Shown here one piece after another: positions 8,978 to 16,617 of a stretch of 64,000 nt of DNA. The position numbers and the translations under genes are program-made. Positions within the stretch are counted from its first letter, which is position 1; every line of letters starts with the position of its first letter. The notes below the pieces were generated by a model. The model worked only from the letters and a program-made list of their open reading frames with translations. It was not told where the DNA came from and made no database searches. The stretch comes from Rhizobium sp. Leaf262. Its GTDB lineage: Bacteria; Pseudomonadota; Alphaproteobacteria; Rhizobiales; Rhizobiaceae. The DNA lies in contig NZ_LMMM01000021.1 of the NCBI RefSeq assembly GCF_001422245.1, forward strand, positions 1-64,000, given 5' to 3'.

Positions 8978-10042
8978 ATGGGCTCGACCCTCGACACAAC
9001 GTCCGCATGGTGGACGCCCGATGTCCATCTGGATCGTCGCCCGTTTCTGCTGGGCCGAAACGCGATACAGGCGGCGATGCGCGGCTTTTTTGCAGCGCGC
9101 GATTTTTTAGAGGTCGATACAGCAACCCTGCAGATTTCTCCCGGCAACGAAGCCCATCTCCACGCCTTCGCGACGACGGGCATCACCACCAGCGGCGAAC
9201 AGGCCCCGCTTTACCTGCACACGTCGCCGGAATTTGCCTGCAAGAAGCTGCTGGCGGCGGGTGAAAAGCGCATCAACTGCTTTGCGCATGTTTATCGCAA
9301 CCGCGAGCGCGGCCCCTTGCACCACCCGGAATTCACGATGCTGGAATGGTACCGCGTCGGCGAGACCTACGAGACGCTGATGCAGGACAGTGCCGAATTG
9401 CTGGCTCTGGCAGCCGAAACCACGAAGACAAAAACCTTCACCTATCGCGGCCACAGCGTCGATCCCTTTCTTGAGCCGGAAAGGCTGAGCATTGCCGAGG
9501 CATTCCAGCGCTACGGCAATATCGATCTTCTGGCGACCATCGACCAGAGCGGCGAAACCGATCGCGACCATCTGGCCTCGAAACTGAAAGCAGCCGGTAT
9601 CCGCGTGGCGGATGACGATAGCTGGGCGGATATGTTCAGCCGCGTCATCGTGGAACGCGTCGAGCCGAAGCTTGGCTTCGGTCGGGCAACGATCCTCGAT
9701 GAATATCCCACCAGCGAAGCCGCACTTGCCCGCCGCTCCCCTAGAGACAGCCGTGTTGCCGAGCGCTTCGAGCTTTACGCCTGCGGCGTGGAACTGGCCA
9801 ATGCCTTCGGAGAATTGACGGATGTCGCTGAACAACGCCGTCGCTTCGAGGCTGAAATGCTTGAGAAGCAACGCGTCTATGGCGAAACCTATCCGATAGA
9901 CGAGGACTTTCTGGCGGCACTCGATATCATGCCCGCCGCCAGCGGCATTGCCCTTGGTTTTGATCGACTGGTGATGCTGGCAACCGGCGCACCGCGCATT
10001 GATCTCGTCATGTGGGCACCTGTCACGGGTTACGGCTCATGA
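8978..10042 (+). CDS. epmA: EF-P--(R)-beta-lysine ligase (EpmA)
   Basis: A class II lysyl-tRNA-synthetase-like enzyme (also called GenX/PoxA/YjeA) without an anticodon-binding domain. It activates (R)-beta-lysine with ATP and attaches it to Lys34 of EF-P. It has 354 residues. Class II motifs are visible: motif 2 as VYRNRERGPLHHPEFTMLEWYR and motif 3 as GIALGFDRLVMLATG near the C terminus. No OB-fold tRNA-binding domain precedes the catalytic core, which separates it from LysS. It is divergent from efp and overlaps epmB by four bases (ATGA), so the two are translationally coupled. Confidence 0.94.
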   Translation: MGSTLDTTSAWWTPDVHLDRRPFLLGRNAIQAAMRGFFAARDFLEVDTATLQISPGNEAHLHAFATTGITTSGEQAPLYLHTSPEFACKKLLAAGEKRINCFAHVYRNRERGPLHHPEFTMLEWYRVGETYETLMQDSAELLALAAETTKTKTFTYRGHSVDPFLEPERLSIAEAFQRYGNIDLLATIDQSGETDRDHLASKLKAAGIRVADDDSWADMFSRVIVERVEPKLGFGRATILDEYPTSEAALARRSPRDSRVAERFELYACGVELANAFGELTDVAEQRRRFEAEMLEKQRVYGETYPIDEDFLAALDIMPAASGIALGFDRLVMLATGAPRIDLVMWAPVTGYGS

Positions 10043-11091
10043 GCAAGCGCAGCCTGAAATCGGCGGAAGACCTGCTTGAGGCAGGGCTGATCGATGCGAA
10101 TGCTCTCGAGCGCCTCCGCTCCGTGGCCGAGCGTTACGCAGTCGCGGTCACGCCGACCGTCGTAAAGCTGATCGACACAGACGATGCACAAGACCCCATC
10201 GGATTGCAGTTCATTCCGAACGACGCTGAACTGATCCAAACGCCGGAAGAGCGTGAAGATCCGATCAGCGACGAGGCGCACAGCCCAGTCCACGGCATCG
10301 TCCACCGCTACCCGGATCGGGTTCTGCTGAAAGCCGTGCATATCTGCCCGGTCTATTGCCGCTTCTGTTTCCGCCGGGAAATGGTCGGGCCGCAGGGCAA
10401 CGGCACGATGAGCAATGAGGAGCTGTCGGCAGCGCTCGCCTATATCCAGTCCCATGAGGAAATCTGGGAGGCCATCCTCACCGGCGGCGATCCGCTGGTC
10501 CTTTCCCCGCGTCGCCTCTCGGCCATCATGGAAGGCCTCAAGGCCATACCCCATGTCAAAATCGTGCGGTTCCACACCCGCGTACCGGTCGTTGATCCCG
10601 AACGGATCGACACGGAACTGGTGGACGCTTTGAAAGCCAGCGGCAAGGCCACCTATGTTGCACTCCACGCCAACCATCCGCGTGAATTGACGGATGAGGC
10701 ACGGGCAGCCTGCGCAAGGTTGATCGATGCCGGGATCGCCATGGTCAGCCAGTCGGTGCTTCTCAAGGGCATCAACGACGACCCGCGCATTCTGGGCGAC
10801 CTCATGCGCGCCTTCGTGGAAACGCGTATCAAGCCCTATTATCTGCACCACCCGGACCTCGCCCCCGGCACCAGCCACTTCCGGATGGACTTAGAAGAAG
10901 GCCAGCGAATTGTCGCCGCGATGCGTGGGCGCGTTTCAGGTCTTTGTCAGCCAACATACGTGCTGGATATTCCCGGCGGACACGGAAAAGCCGTCATCGG
11001 TCAGAATGCGGCAACGAAACATGCCGACGGTTGCTACTCGGTGTCCGATTTCAACGGCAACGATCACCGCTATCCACCCAGCGAAATTTAA
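10039..11091 (+). CDS. epmB: EF-P-associated lysine 2,3-aminomutase (EpmB)
   Basis: Radical SAM enzyme (YjeK/KamA family) that converts (S)-alpha-lysine to (R)-beta-lysine, the substrate of EpmA. The iron-sulfur motif is CPVYCRFC (CxxxCxxC), followed by FRREMVG. GGDPL and the C-terminal PLP and substrate segments (YYLHHPDLAPGTSHF, VLDIPGGHGK) are in place. At 350 residues it is the short EpmB type, without the extra domains of clostridial KamA. The start is ATG 10039, overlapping the epmA stop; an upstream GTG-frame extension to 10012 lies inside epmA and is unlikely. Confidence 0.93.
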   Translation: MSKRSLKSAEDLLEAGLIDANALERLRSVAERYAVAVTPTVVKLIDTDDAQDPIGLQFIPNDAELIQTPEEREDPISDEAHSPVHGIVHRYPDRVLLKAVHICPVYCRFCFRREMVGPQGNGTMSNEELSAALAYIQSHEEIWEAILTGGDPLVLSPRRLSAIMEGLKAIPHVKIVRFHTRVPVVDPERIDTELVDALKASGKATYVALHANHPRELTDEARAACARLIDAGIAMVSQSVLLKGINDDPRILGDLMRAFVETRIKPYYLHHPDLAPGTSHFRMDLEEGQRIVAAMRGRVSGLCQPTYVLDIPGGHGKAVIGQNAATKHADGCYSVSDFNGNDHRYPPSEI

Positions 11092-11250
11092 ACAGACGCG
11101 CAAACCTCGGATTTCCGGGGCATCCAACGCAACCGGGCTAACGAAACAAAAATTTCACAATTCCGCCCCGGTCCTGTCATCATAAAGAAAAATATTCTAC
11201 CTATATTGATAATCATTGATTACGCCACGAATCTGGAGTAACAGTGATTC

Positions 11251-11280
11251 AACCGGAGAGTGATCTCCGTTATTCCGGTT
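11251..11280 (+). promoter_or_regulatory. Two competing hairpins upstream of a small ORF
   Basis: CGGAGA (11254-11259) pairs with TCTCCG (11264-11269) around a GTGA (GNRA-type) loop. AACCGGA (11251-11257) also pairs with TCCGGTT (11274-11280). The two stems share bases, so they may be alternatives or may nest with rearrangement. They sit 24 bases before the start of a 30-codon ORF. The rest of 11092-11304 holds AT-rich sequence likely to include a promoter, but nothing I can place firmly. Confidence 0.45.
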
Positions 11281-11304
11281 CAATACCAAAGCAGGGAGAG
11301 TGTC

Positions 11305-11397
11305 ATGTCAGACTTGAAACACATTGCCGCAATCCTTGATCTGCGGTTTTACAATGCCGGAAGCACAGCCATGTGTTCCCGCTGCTGTCGAATGTGA
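11305..11397 (+). CDS. Small leader-like ORF with a cysteine-rich end (30 aa)
   Basis: ATG at 11305 follows GGGAGAG with good spacing and opens a 30-codon frame ending in STAMCSRCCRM. Three Cys codons fall in the last eight positions, two of them adjacent, and Arg codons lie between. The rest (LKHIAAILDLRFYNAGS) has no signal peptide or membrane segment. Position, size, clustered rare-residue codons and flanking hairpins fit a ribosome-stalling leader peptide that could sense cysteine or charged tRNA-Cys, upstream of a 63-residue protein. I know no named family for it. A small structural protein is the alternative. Confidence 0.5.
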   Translation: MSDLKHIAAILDLRFYNAGSTAMCSRCCRM

Positions 11398-11440
11398 CTT
11401 AACGGTCAAACCAATCTTCTAAAAAACGATTCGACGAATT

Positions 11441-11460
11441 GCTGTGAAACAAGCCACAGC
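11441..11460 (+). promoter_or_regulatory. Hairpin directly before the ribosome-binding site of the 63-aa gene
   Basis: GCTGTG and CACAGC form a 6-bp stem around an 8-base loop. The Shine-Dalgarno GGGAG follows immediately at 11461-11465. Stability and function are unknown, but its place between the cysteine-ended ORF and the next start would suit translational control. Confidence 0.4.
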
Positions 11461-11473
11461 GGGAGTATGTATT

Positions 11474-11665
11474 ATGCAAAAGCAAGTTATTGAATTCGCA
11501 GGTGAGCCTGTGGGCATCGTGGTTCCGGATGAGAACCGCCTGAAGTTCATCGCCGTGAAATTCCATGTCCACGATCTCGATGATCAGCGCTTCGACAGCG
11601 CAGACGATGTCCGCATCGCCATCCGCAATCTCGTTCGCAACCGCAACGTGGCGGCACTGGTCTGA
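11474..11665 (+). CDS. Small conserved-looking hypothetical protein (63 aa)
   Basis: I do not recognise a family. The ATG follows GGGAG with eight bases of spacing, so translation looks real. The protein reads as an ordinary soluble small domain: a beta-hairpin-like start (VIEFAGEPVGIVVP), KFIAVKFHVHDL, and an acidic-to-basic helix at the end (DDVRIAIRNLVRNRNVAALV). There is no signal peptide, no Cys and no membrane segment. It follows the 30-codon leader-like ORF by 76 bases and ends before a strong bidirectional terminator, so the two may form one short transcript. Confidence 0.65.
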   Translation: MQKQVIEFAGEPVGIVVPDENRLKFIAVKFHVHDLDDQRFDSADDVRIAIRNLVRNRNVAALV

Positions 11666-11730
11666 AACAGACGCAACGCGCCTTGAAAGTCGCGCCCGAC
11701 GGGGCGAGAGACGTCATGTTTGGAAGAATG

Positions 11731-11766
11731 AAAAGGCGTTGCCTCCATGTGAAGGCAGCGCCTTTT
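11731..11766. terminator. Bidirectional terminator between convergent small genes
   Basis: AAAAGGCGTTGCCT and AGGCAGCGCCTTTT pair over 14 positions (one G-T) around an eight-base loop. A/T tracts at both ends allow use from either strand. It separates the 63-aa gene from the Lrp-like gene. Confidence 0.85.
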
Positions 11767-11785
11767 GCTCGTCTGCCAGCAACGA

Positions 11786-12022
11786 TCAGAACGCGGTGAA
11801 TGTCAGCGTCGTCAGGGACCGGACGATGCCCGGGATGCTGATGATATTTTCATTGATGAATTTCCCCGTATCCTGTTCGGGCGACAGATAGATCTTCAAG
11901 AGAAGGTCATACTCTCCGCTGGTGGAATAGAGCTCGGATACGAGCTCCGTCTTGTAAATGGCATCGGCGACTTCATAGGTCTTGCCGGGGGTGCATTGAA
12001 GCTGAACAAAAATTGGCTTCAT
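11786..12022 (-). CDS. Stand-alone Lrp/AsnC effector-binding (RAM) domain protein
   Basis: A 78-residue protein consisting only of the alpha-beta ligand-binding domain of Lrp/AsnC regulators. FVQLQCTPGKTYEVADAI, ELYSTSGEYDLLLKIYL and IPGIVRSLTTLTF follow the usual beta-alpha-beta-beta-alpha-beta order, including the effector-pocket loop (TSGEYD). No helix-turn-helix precedes it. Such stand-alone domains form oligomers, may bind amino acids, and may modulate full-length Lrp proteins. Start ATG is clear. Its partner is not visible in the window. Confidence 0.85.
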   Translation of the reverse strand: MKPIFVQLQCTPGKTYEVADAIYKTELVSELYSTSGEYDLLLKIYLSPEQDTGKFINENIISIPGIVRSLTTLTFTAF

Positions 12023-12255
12023 GATCTGTTTCCCGTCATCAATTGAGATCTGGCGAATGACTTGCGCGTCCGCTCTGCTGCACTATTGGCCGAGCCGGGC
12101 CGATGTTTCAAGCCTGCCCTTGAACGGGCTTCTGACATCTGGACCAAGATCACATTCCCCGCCAGCATGACATGATGTCGATATGTCGGTTTTCACATTG
12201 TCTTGGCGCAGATAGACTGCGATCAGACAATCTTTCGCTTTCTCGGGTGACCTCG

Positions 12256-13539
12256 ATGTATAACGACCCTCGCTCTCACGGCCTTTGGGAAAAAACCGCG
12301 CCACCGCCGCCGGTAACCTCATGCCTCGAAACCAATGAGAAGGCCGATGTCGTTGTTGTCGGTGGCGGATTTACCGGCCTCTCTGCCGCTCTCCATTTGG
12401 CGGAGCGCGGCACGCGCGTCATCGTGTTGGAAGCCAAGGACGTCGGCTTCGGCGGTGCGGGCCGAAATGTCGGCCTTATCAATGGCGGCATGTGGGTGAT
12501 GCCCAAAGAACTGCCCAATGTGCTGGGCCCTGTCTATGGTGAAAGACTGCTCGATCTGCTGGGCAACGCACCGTTTCTGGTGCGCAACCTCATCGAAAGA
12601 CATCGCATCGAATGCCAGCTGGAAAAAAGCGGTACGCTGCATTGTGCCGTAGGAGACAAGGGGCTTGCGGAAATCCGTGAAAGATGCGCGCAATGGGCGG
12701 CACGCGGCGCGCCTGTGCGGGTCCTCGATGCACAGGAAACATCCGCCCGGACTGGCTCGTCAGCCTATAATGGTGCTCTGCTCGATGAGCGGGCTGGAAC
12801 GCTCCAGCCACTTGCCTATGTGCGGGGCCTTGCTCATGCGGCACAAAAGGCAGGCGCGACGATCTACACCTCCAGCCCCGTCATCGACAGCCAGCCAGAT
12901 GGCAGCGGCTGGAAGGTGAAAACGGCAAAGGGCTCCGTCCGTGCTGACTGGGTCATCGTCGCAACCGAAGCCTACAGCACCGGACCATGGCAAATTGTGC
13001 GCGAGGAACAGGTCTATCTTCCCTATTTCAACGTCGCGACACGGCCACTGAGCGACAATCTACGAAAATCGATCCTGCCCAATCGAGAGGGCTGCTGGGA
13101 CACCAAGGACATCCTCTCCTCATTTCGAATGGATCAGGCCGGGCGTCTCGTCTTCGGCAGCGTTGGTGCGCTTAGAAATACTGGCACGGCGGTCCATCGC
13201 AACTGGGCAAAACGCGCACTCAAGCGGCTGTTTCCGCAACTGGGTGAGATAGAATTCGAATGCGAATGGTACGGGCAAATCGGCATGACCGACAATGCGG
13301 TGCCACGTTTCCATAAATTTGCGAAAAACGTTGTCGGCTTTTGCGGCTATAACGGTCGCGGCATCGCCCCCGGCACCGTCTTCGGCAAGACGCTGGCGGC
13401 CCATGTGGCTGGCGATATCGGCGAAGAAGATTTGCCTTTGCCGACCACCGAACCGAAAGCGCAGAGCCTGCGCATCCTGAAAGAAGCCTATTACGAAACC
13501 GGCGCGCAGATCGCCCATTTTGCCGGAGAACGGCTCTAA
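12256..13539 (+). CDS. FAD-dependent oxidoreductase, DAO family (gamma-glutamylputrescine oxidase-like)
   Basis: A D-amino-acid-oxidase-type flavoprotein of about 427 residues. The dinucleotide motif is VVVVGGGFTGLSAALHLAERG followed by VIVLEAKDVGFGGAGRN. A C-terminal FAD segment reads GFCGYNGRGIAPGTVFGKTLA. The start NDPRSHGLWEKTAPPPP resembles OrdL/PuuB-type amine oxidases, so the substrate may be a polyamine or N-substituted amino acid; this is family inference. I use ATG 12256 rather than an upstream extension to 12172 because the conserved part begins there. It is followed after 10 bases by a small hypothetical gene. Confidence 0.85.
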   Translation: MYNDPRSHGLWEKTAPPPPVTSCLETNEKADVVVVGGGFTGLSAALHLAERGTRVIVLEAKDVGFGGAGRNVGLINGGMWVMPKELPNVLGPVYGERLLDLLGNAPFLVRNLIERHRIECQLEKSGTLHCAVGDKGLAEIRERCAQWAARGAPVRVLDAQETSARTGSSAYNGALLDERAGTLQPLAYVRGLAHAAQKAGATIYTSSPVIDSQPDGSGWKVKTAKGSVRADWVIVATEAYSTGPWQIVREEQVYLPYFNVATRPLSDNLRKSILPNREGCWDTKDILSSFRMDQAGRLVFGSVGALRNTGTAVHRNWAKRALKRLFPQLGEIEFECEWYGQIGMTDNAVPRFHKFAKNVVGFCGYNGRGIAPGTVFGKTLAAHVAGDIGEEDLPLPTTEPKAQSLRILKEAYYETGAQIAHFAGERL

Positions 13540-13549
13540 AGATGCAACG

Positions 13550-13954
13550 ATGCCAACCAATGTCCCGAACAACAGCCCTGACAAAGGTCTCGATCTCTTT
13601 ATAGCCGCCGGTCCCAGCCTGGAGAGCTGCACCGCTACGATCGGTGACGTGTTTGGCATGGGGATTGCTCAAATTGTTCGCGCCGAAGACTTTGACGATC
13701 TTCTACTGGCGATCAAGCGAGCGACCACTGGTTGGGCCGTCTATCATCAATCCGGGCATCGTGACTATCCGCACCAGTTCGATGTCAACGTCATTGATGG
13801 CCCACCGCTCATAGAGCTTGTGACAGAAATCGTGCACAGGCTGGGAGTGTCCGTCGTGATCCCAGACGATGAGACCGATGATCCCTACGCAGGTTTGCGC
13901 TTCGATCCCGACGGCTCGGTTCGATCTTTTTCGCTTCTGCCGTTCAATCCGTGA
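13550..13954 (+). CDS. Hypothetical protein (134 aa)
   Basis: I do not recognise this protein. ATG 13550 lies 10 bases after the oxidoreductase stop, so it is probably co-transcribed. It is an acidic, soluble protein: DLFIAAGPSLESCTATIGDV, an internal AIKRATTGWAVYHQSGHRDY, and VIPDDETDDPYAGL near the end. No signal or membrane segment is seen. Its last 11 bases overlap the convergent gene at 13944-14606. Confidence 0.6.
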   Translation: MPTNVPNNSPDKGLDLFIAAGPSLESCTATIGDVFGMGIAQIVRAEDFDDLLLAIKRATTGWAVYHQSGHRDYPHQFDVNVIDGPPLIELVTEIVHRLGVSVVIPDDETDDPYAGLRFDPDGSVRSFSLLPFNP

Positions 13955-14606
13955 CACGCAAGTCGTCGCGTGCCGTCTGGTTTTTTCGAACCCAGCACCA
14001 AAACGGATCATCGGAGGCGTTAGTCGTCTCGTCTGGCACCTTTCCCAATATCTGCGACGCGGTTGCCGGAACCGTGACATCGAACCGATCAATCAACCAA
14101 GCTCGATAGGATACGTTCATGTTGGCTTTCAGTGGCGGCGCGCTTGGGTCGTAGAGACAATCGCCACTGATCTCCTCGTATCCGATAGCGATAAGGCGCA
14201 GGAAGTCCAGTGGCGTGCGACCCAGAAGGCAAACGAGCCCTTCCGAGCCAAGATGCACGATCTGCTGGCAACCCTCGTCATCAAGCCAGAAGGCTGCAAA
14301 GGAACCATCGCCTCCAGTCCGGGCGAAAGGCACTAGCCTCTCCTCTACATCAGGGACAACGGTGCCGAACCATGCTTCGCCATAGTCGCGAGCCTGCTCG
14401 CGCGTGGCAACCCGGAAGAGAATTGCCGTGACGTGATCCTCCTGCAAATCGGCTTCCGATCCAAGCAGGCCCAGCCGGTCACCGGGAAAGGCACCACTTT
14501 GCATGAAGAAGCCATGAGTTTCCATCCAGTCGAACAACACGCAGAACTCGGATGGCAGCACCATACTGGCAGGCATCCGTTTCGCCATCTCTTCAGCATA
14601 TCCCAC
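13944..14606 (-). CDS. SMI1/KNR4 (SUKH)-like hypothetical protein
   Basis: A soluble protein of about 220 residues. LPSEFCVLFDWMETHG near the N terminus, LVPFARTGGDGSFAAFWLDD in the middle and TPLDFLRLIAIGYEEISGD toward the end follow the order seen in SUKH (SMI1/KNR4) proteins, some of which are immunity proteins of polymorphic toxins; many are of unknown role. No adjacent toxin gene is visible. I prefer GTG 14606 because AGGAGA precedes it by five bases. In-frame ATGs at 14675 and 14588 are alternatives. Confidence that it is a gene is good; confidence in the family is moderate. Confidence 0.6.
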   Translation of the reverse strand: MGYAEEMAKRMPASMVLPSEFCVLFDWMETHGFFMQSGAFPGDRLGLLGSEADLQEDHVTAILFRVATREQARDYGEAWFGTVVPDVEERLVPFARTGGDGSFAAFWLDDEGCQQIVHLGSEGLVCLLGRTPLDFLRLIAIGYEEISGDCLYDPSAPPLKANMNVSYRAWLIDRFDVTVPATASQILGKVPDETTNASDDPFWCWVRKNQTARDDLRVTD

Positions 14607-14705
14607 GTCTTCTCCTACCCTATGAGCGTCCGCTGTTCGTTTAGTCGCGGATATTACAGAAACGGTGATCAGCACAGTTTTTGATATGATGGACTTTTAC
14701 CAAAA

Positions 14706-15347
14706 TCAGGAATGGTTCCGCAATCCAGCGGTCAGATGGGATATGTCAGCAACGCCCATCACCGCCCGGCTTCGAAAAAAGTCGTCTTGACGCAGATGCG
14801 TAATACTTCCTGATTTCGCGGGAAAGCTCATAAACCCGCACGCATCGATCGGTATCTTCATCCATGCGGCAATTACCAAACTGAGCGTGAAGCCGTGGGT
14901 GACAATGATCTGTGTCGCGCAGGGTCGATCCACAATCGCGTTCACGCGAGGAAATACGCGCTTCGCAACGTCGCGGCGAGTTTCCGCGCCCTCGATGCCG
15001 CAGTGATGATCGAGCCTGTCGTCATCAGGCGCGGGACTGTAGCGGGCGTCGAGCCATTCCTGCGGCTTCCCGCCTGCAACGCCGTAACTGATTTCCCGCA
15101 GATCGGCAGTTTCAGTCACTGCAACACCAAGACGTCGGGCAATCGCGGCTGCTGTCTGGGCTGCACGACGAAGGTCGGAACTGTAAATTTCAATCGCTTG
15201 GTGGCCAACCAACGTCGCCAGACGGTCGGCTGTAGCCTCCGCTTCCCATATACCACGGGCGGTCAGCTCAGTATCATACCAGCCGCCAACCTTGTTCTCC
15301 ACGTGATGAACGGACTGCGTATGAGTGACGATAAAGAGCTCCTTCAA
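14706..15347 (-). CDS. Histidine phosphatase superfamily protein with altered RHG motif
   Basis: Phosphoglycerate-mutase-like fold, 213 residues. The usual catalytic RHG(E/Q)T motif reads THTQS here: the His is kept, but the preceding Arg and following Gly are both Thr. Other family marks are normal: VENKVGGWYDTELTARG, YSSDLRRAAQTA, LREISYG and the second catalytic His in IIVTHG. It may have weak, altered or no phosphatase activity. The start is probably TTG 15347, which follows GGGAGGA at ideal spacing; an ATG at 15383 would add 12 residues without such a site. Confidence 0.8.
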   Translation of the reverse strand: MKELFIVTHTQSVHHVENKVGGWYDTELTARGIWEAEATADRLATLVGHQAIEIYSSDLRRAAQTAAAIARRLGVAVTETADLREISYGVAGGKPQEWLDARYSPAPDDDRLDHHCGIEGAETRRDVAKRVFPRVNAIVDRPCATQIIVTHGFTLSLVIAAWMKIPIDACGFMSFPAKSGSITHLRQDDFFRSRAVMGVADISHLTAGLRNHS

Positions 15348-15675
15348 AAATTCCTCCCACAAATACCGACCGTACCAGAGCACGGAAGCCTTAGGTCGGC
15401 AAGATTATGATGGCAACGACCGAAGTGAGGAAACTCGATATTGTCGGGATCAGGGCTGGTTCCCAATCCCACGGCTGTCGCATGATACTGAATTTTGGCC
15501 ATCGTAAAAATCGTCTTTAGAAATCAGGCAAGTGTCGAGAATTTGCGATGGATTGAAGATGGATTGAGGCGATGTCTGCAACGGGCGGGTCAGCCCTGCC
15601 AGATTGTCGGAGGTATGAAATCAGAGGCCGCAGCGGCACCCTGCTTAGCACCCAGCACTCATTTTCATGATCCAT
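15348..15675. other. Intergenic region between the phosphatase gene and the mod operon
   Basis: About 330 bases between divergent genes. Open frames here are short, lack ribosome-binding sites and resemble nothing I know. Promoters for both flanking units should lie here, and a Mo-box begins at its right end. Confidence 0.4.
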
Positions 15676-15699
15676 CGTTATATTCTTGAAAATATAAAG
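15676..15699. promoter_or_regulatory. Predicted Mo-box (ModE operator) upstream of modA
   Basis: CGTTATAT-N8-ATATAAAG is an imperfect inverted repeat, one mismatch from CGTTATAT/ATATAACG, and matches the ModE/MopA-type Mo-box layout. It lies about 60 bases before the modA start, where bound ModE-molybdate would repress transcription. A weaker similar element follows at about 15714-15737. A modE gene is present 2 kb downstream. Confidence 0.75.
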
Positions 15700-15756
15700 A
15701 ATGGCAGCTAAGAGCGATATGTTTTTCTGGATATTACGAATGGGATGGAGTGGGTA

Positions 15757-16551
15757 ATGGGAATTTTGCGACGTTTCATCATCAAGGCCGCGCTCGTGAC
15801 CATGAGCGGCATTTGGCTAACGACCGCGGGGCTTTTAGACCATGCGCAGGCACAGGATAAAGTCACGATTTTTGCCGCTGCAAGCATGAAGAATGCGCTT
15901 GATGCTGCAAATGCGGAATGGGCAAAGCAGAGCGGCAACGAAGCGACAGTGTCCTATGCTGCAAGTTCCGCGCTGGCGAAGCAGATCGAGGCAGGCGCAC
16001 CGGCCGATCTCTTCATTTCCGCAGATTTGGCATGGATGGATTATCTGGCCAAAAAGAACCTGATCCGTAGCGACACAAGAACCAACCTCCTCGGCAACCG
16101 CCTCGTTCTCGTTGCACCAGCAGACAAGGCAAGCCCTGTCGAGATCAAGCCGGGGTTTGATCTTGCCAAACGTTTGGGTGACGAAAAGCTGGCGATGGGC
16201 GCTGTGGATTCGGTTCCTGCTGGAAAATATGGAAAGGCGGCTCTTGAGAAGCTGGGCGTCTGGTCGTCGGTCGAGGCCAAGGTCGCAGGTGCCGAAAGCG
16301 TGCGGGCGGCTTTGCTTCTCGTGTCACGCGGAGAAGCACCCTACGGCGTCGTCTACCAGACCGACGCTGCAGCCGACCCAAGCGTCAAGATCGTCGGCAT
16401 GTTCCCAGAAAATACGCATGAACCGATCATCTATCCGTTCGCCATTCTCGCGGAATCGAAAAGTCCGGCTGCAGCCGACTATCTCAAATTTATTAGATCC
16501 GAGAAAGCTGCTCCATTCTTCGAAAATCAGGGCTTTACGATTTTGAAGTAA
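15757..16551 (+). CDS. modA: Molybdate ABC transporter substrate-binding protein (ModA)
   Basis: Periplasmic molybdate/tungstate-binding protein of 264 residues. A signal peptide ends near HAQAQD. The mature N terminus VTIFAAASMKNALDA holds the oxyanion-binding Ser pair region, and VSYAASSALAKQIEAGAPADLFISAD is the second ligand segment. DSVPAGKYGKAAL and GVVYQTDA are also characteristic. The start is ATG 15757, preceded by GGAG with six bases of spacing, rather than ATG 15745. It is the first gene of modABC and is probably repressed by ModE when molybdate is plentiful. Confidence 0.94.
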   Translation: MGILRRFIIKAALVTMSGIWLTTAGLLDHAQAQDKVTIFAAASMKNALDAANAEWAKQSGNEATVSYAASSALAKQIEAGAPADLFISADLAWMDYLAKKNLIRSDTRTNLLGNRLVLVAPADKASPVEIKPGFDLAKRLGDEKLAMGAVDSVPAGKYGKAALEKLGVWSSVEAKVAGAESVRAALLLVSRGEAPYGVVYQTDAAADPSVKIVGMFPENTHEPIIYPFAILAESKSPAAADYLKFIRSEKAAPFFENQGFTILK

Positions 16552-16617
16552 AGTCTGGCATCTTGAATGTGAACGACCCTTGGATCAGCGGGGTCGATAG
16601 TCGACAGGAATGGCATA

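Noticed and set aside
11217-11232. Fur-like palindrome TGATAATCA
   Set aside because: Too short and AT-rich, and rhizobial iron control usually uses RirA/Irr sites that do not match it.
15495-15689. 64-codon ORF upstream of modA
   Set aside because: No ribosome-binding site and no recognisable features; it ends just before the Mo-box.
15714-15737. Second Mo-box-like sequence (CGATAT...ATATTACG)
   Set aside because: Spacing and arms fit worse than the box at 15676-15699; kept only as a weak secondary possibility.
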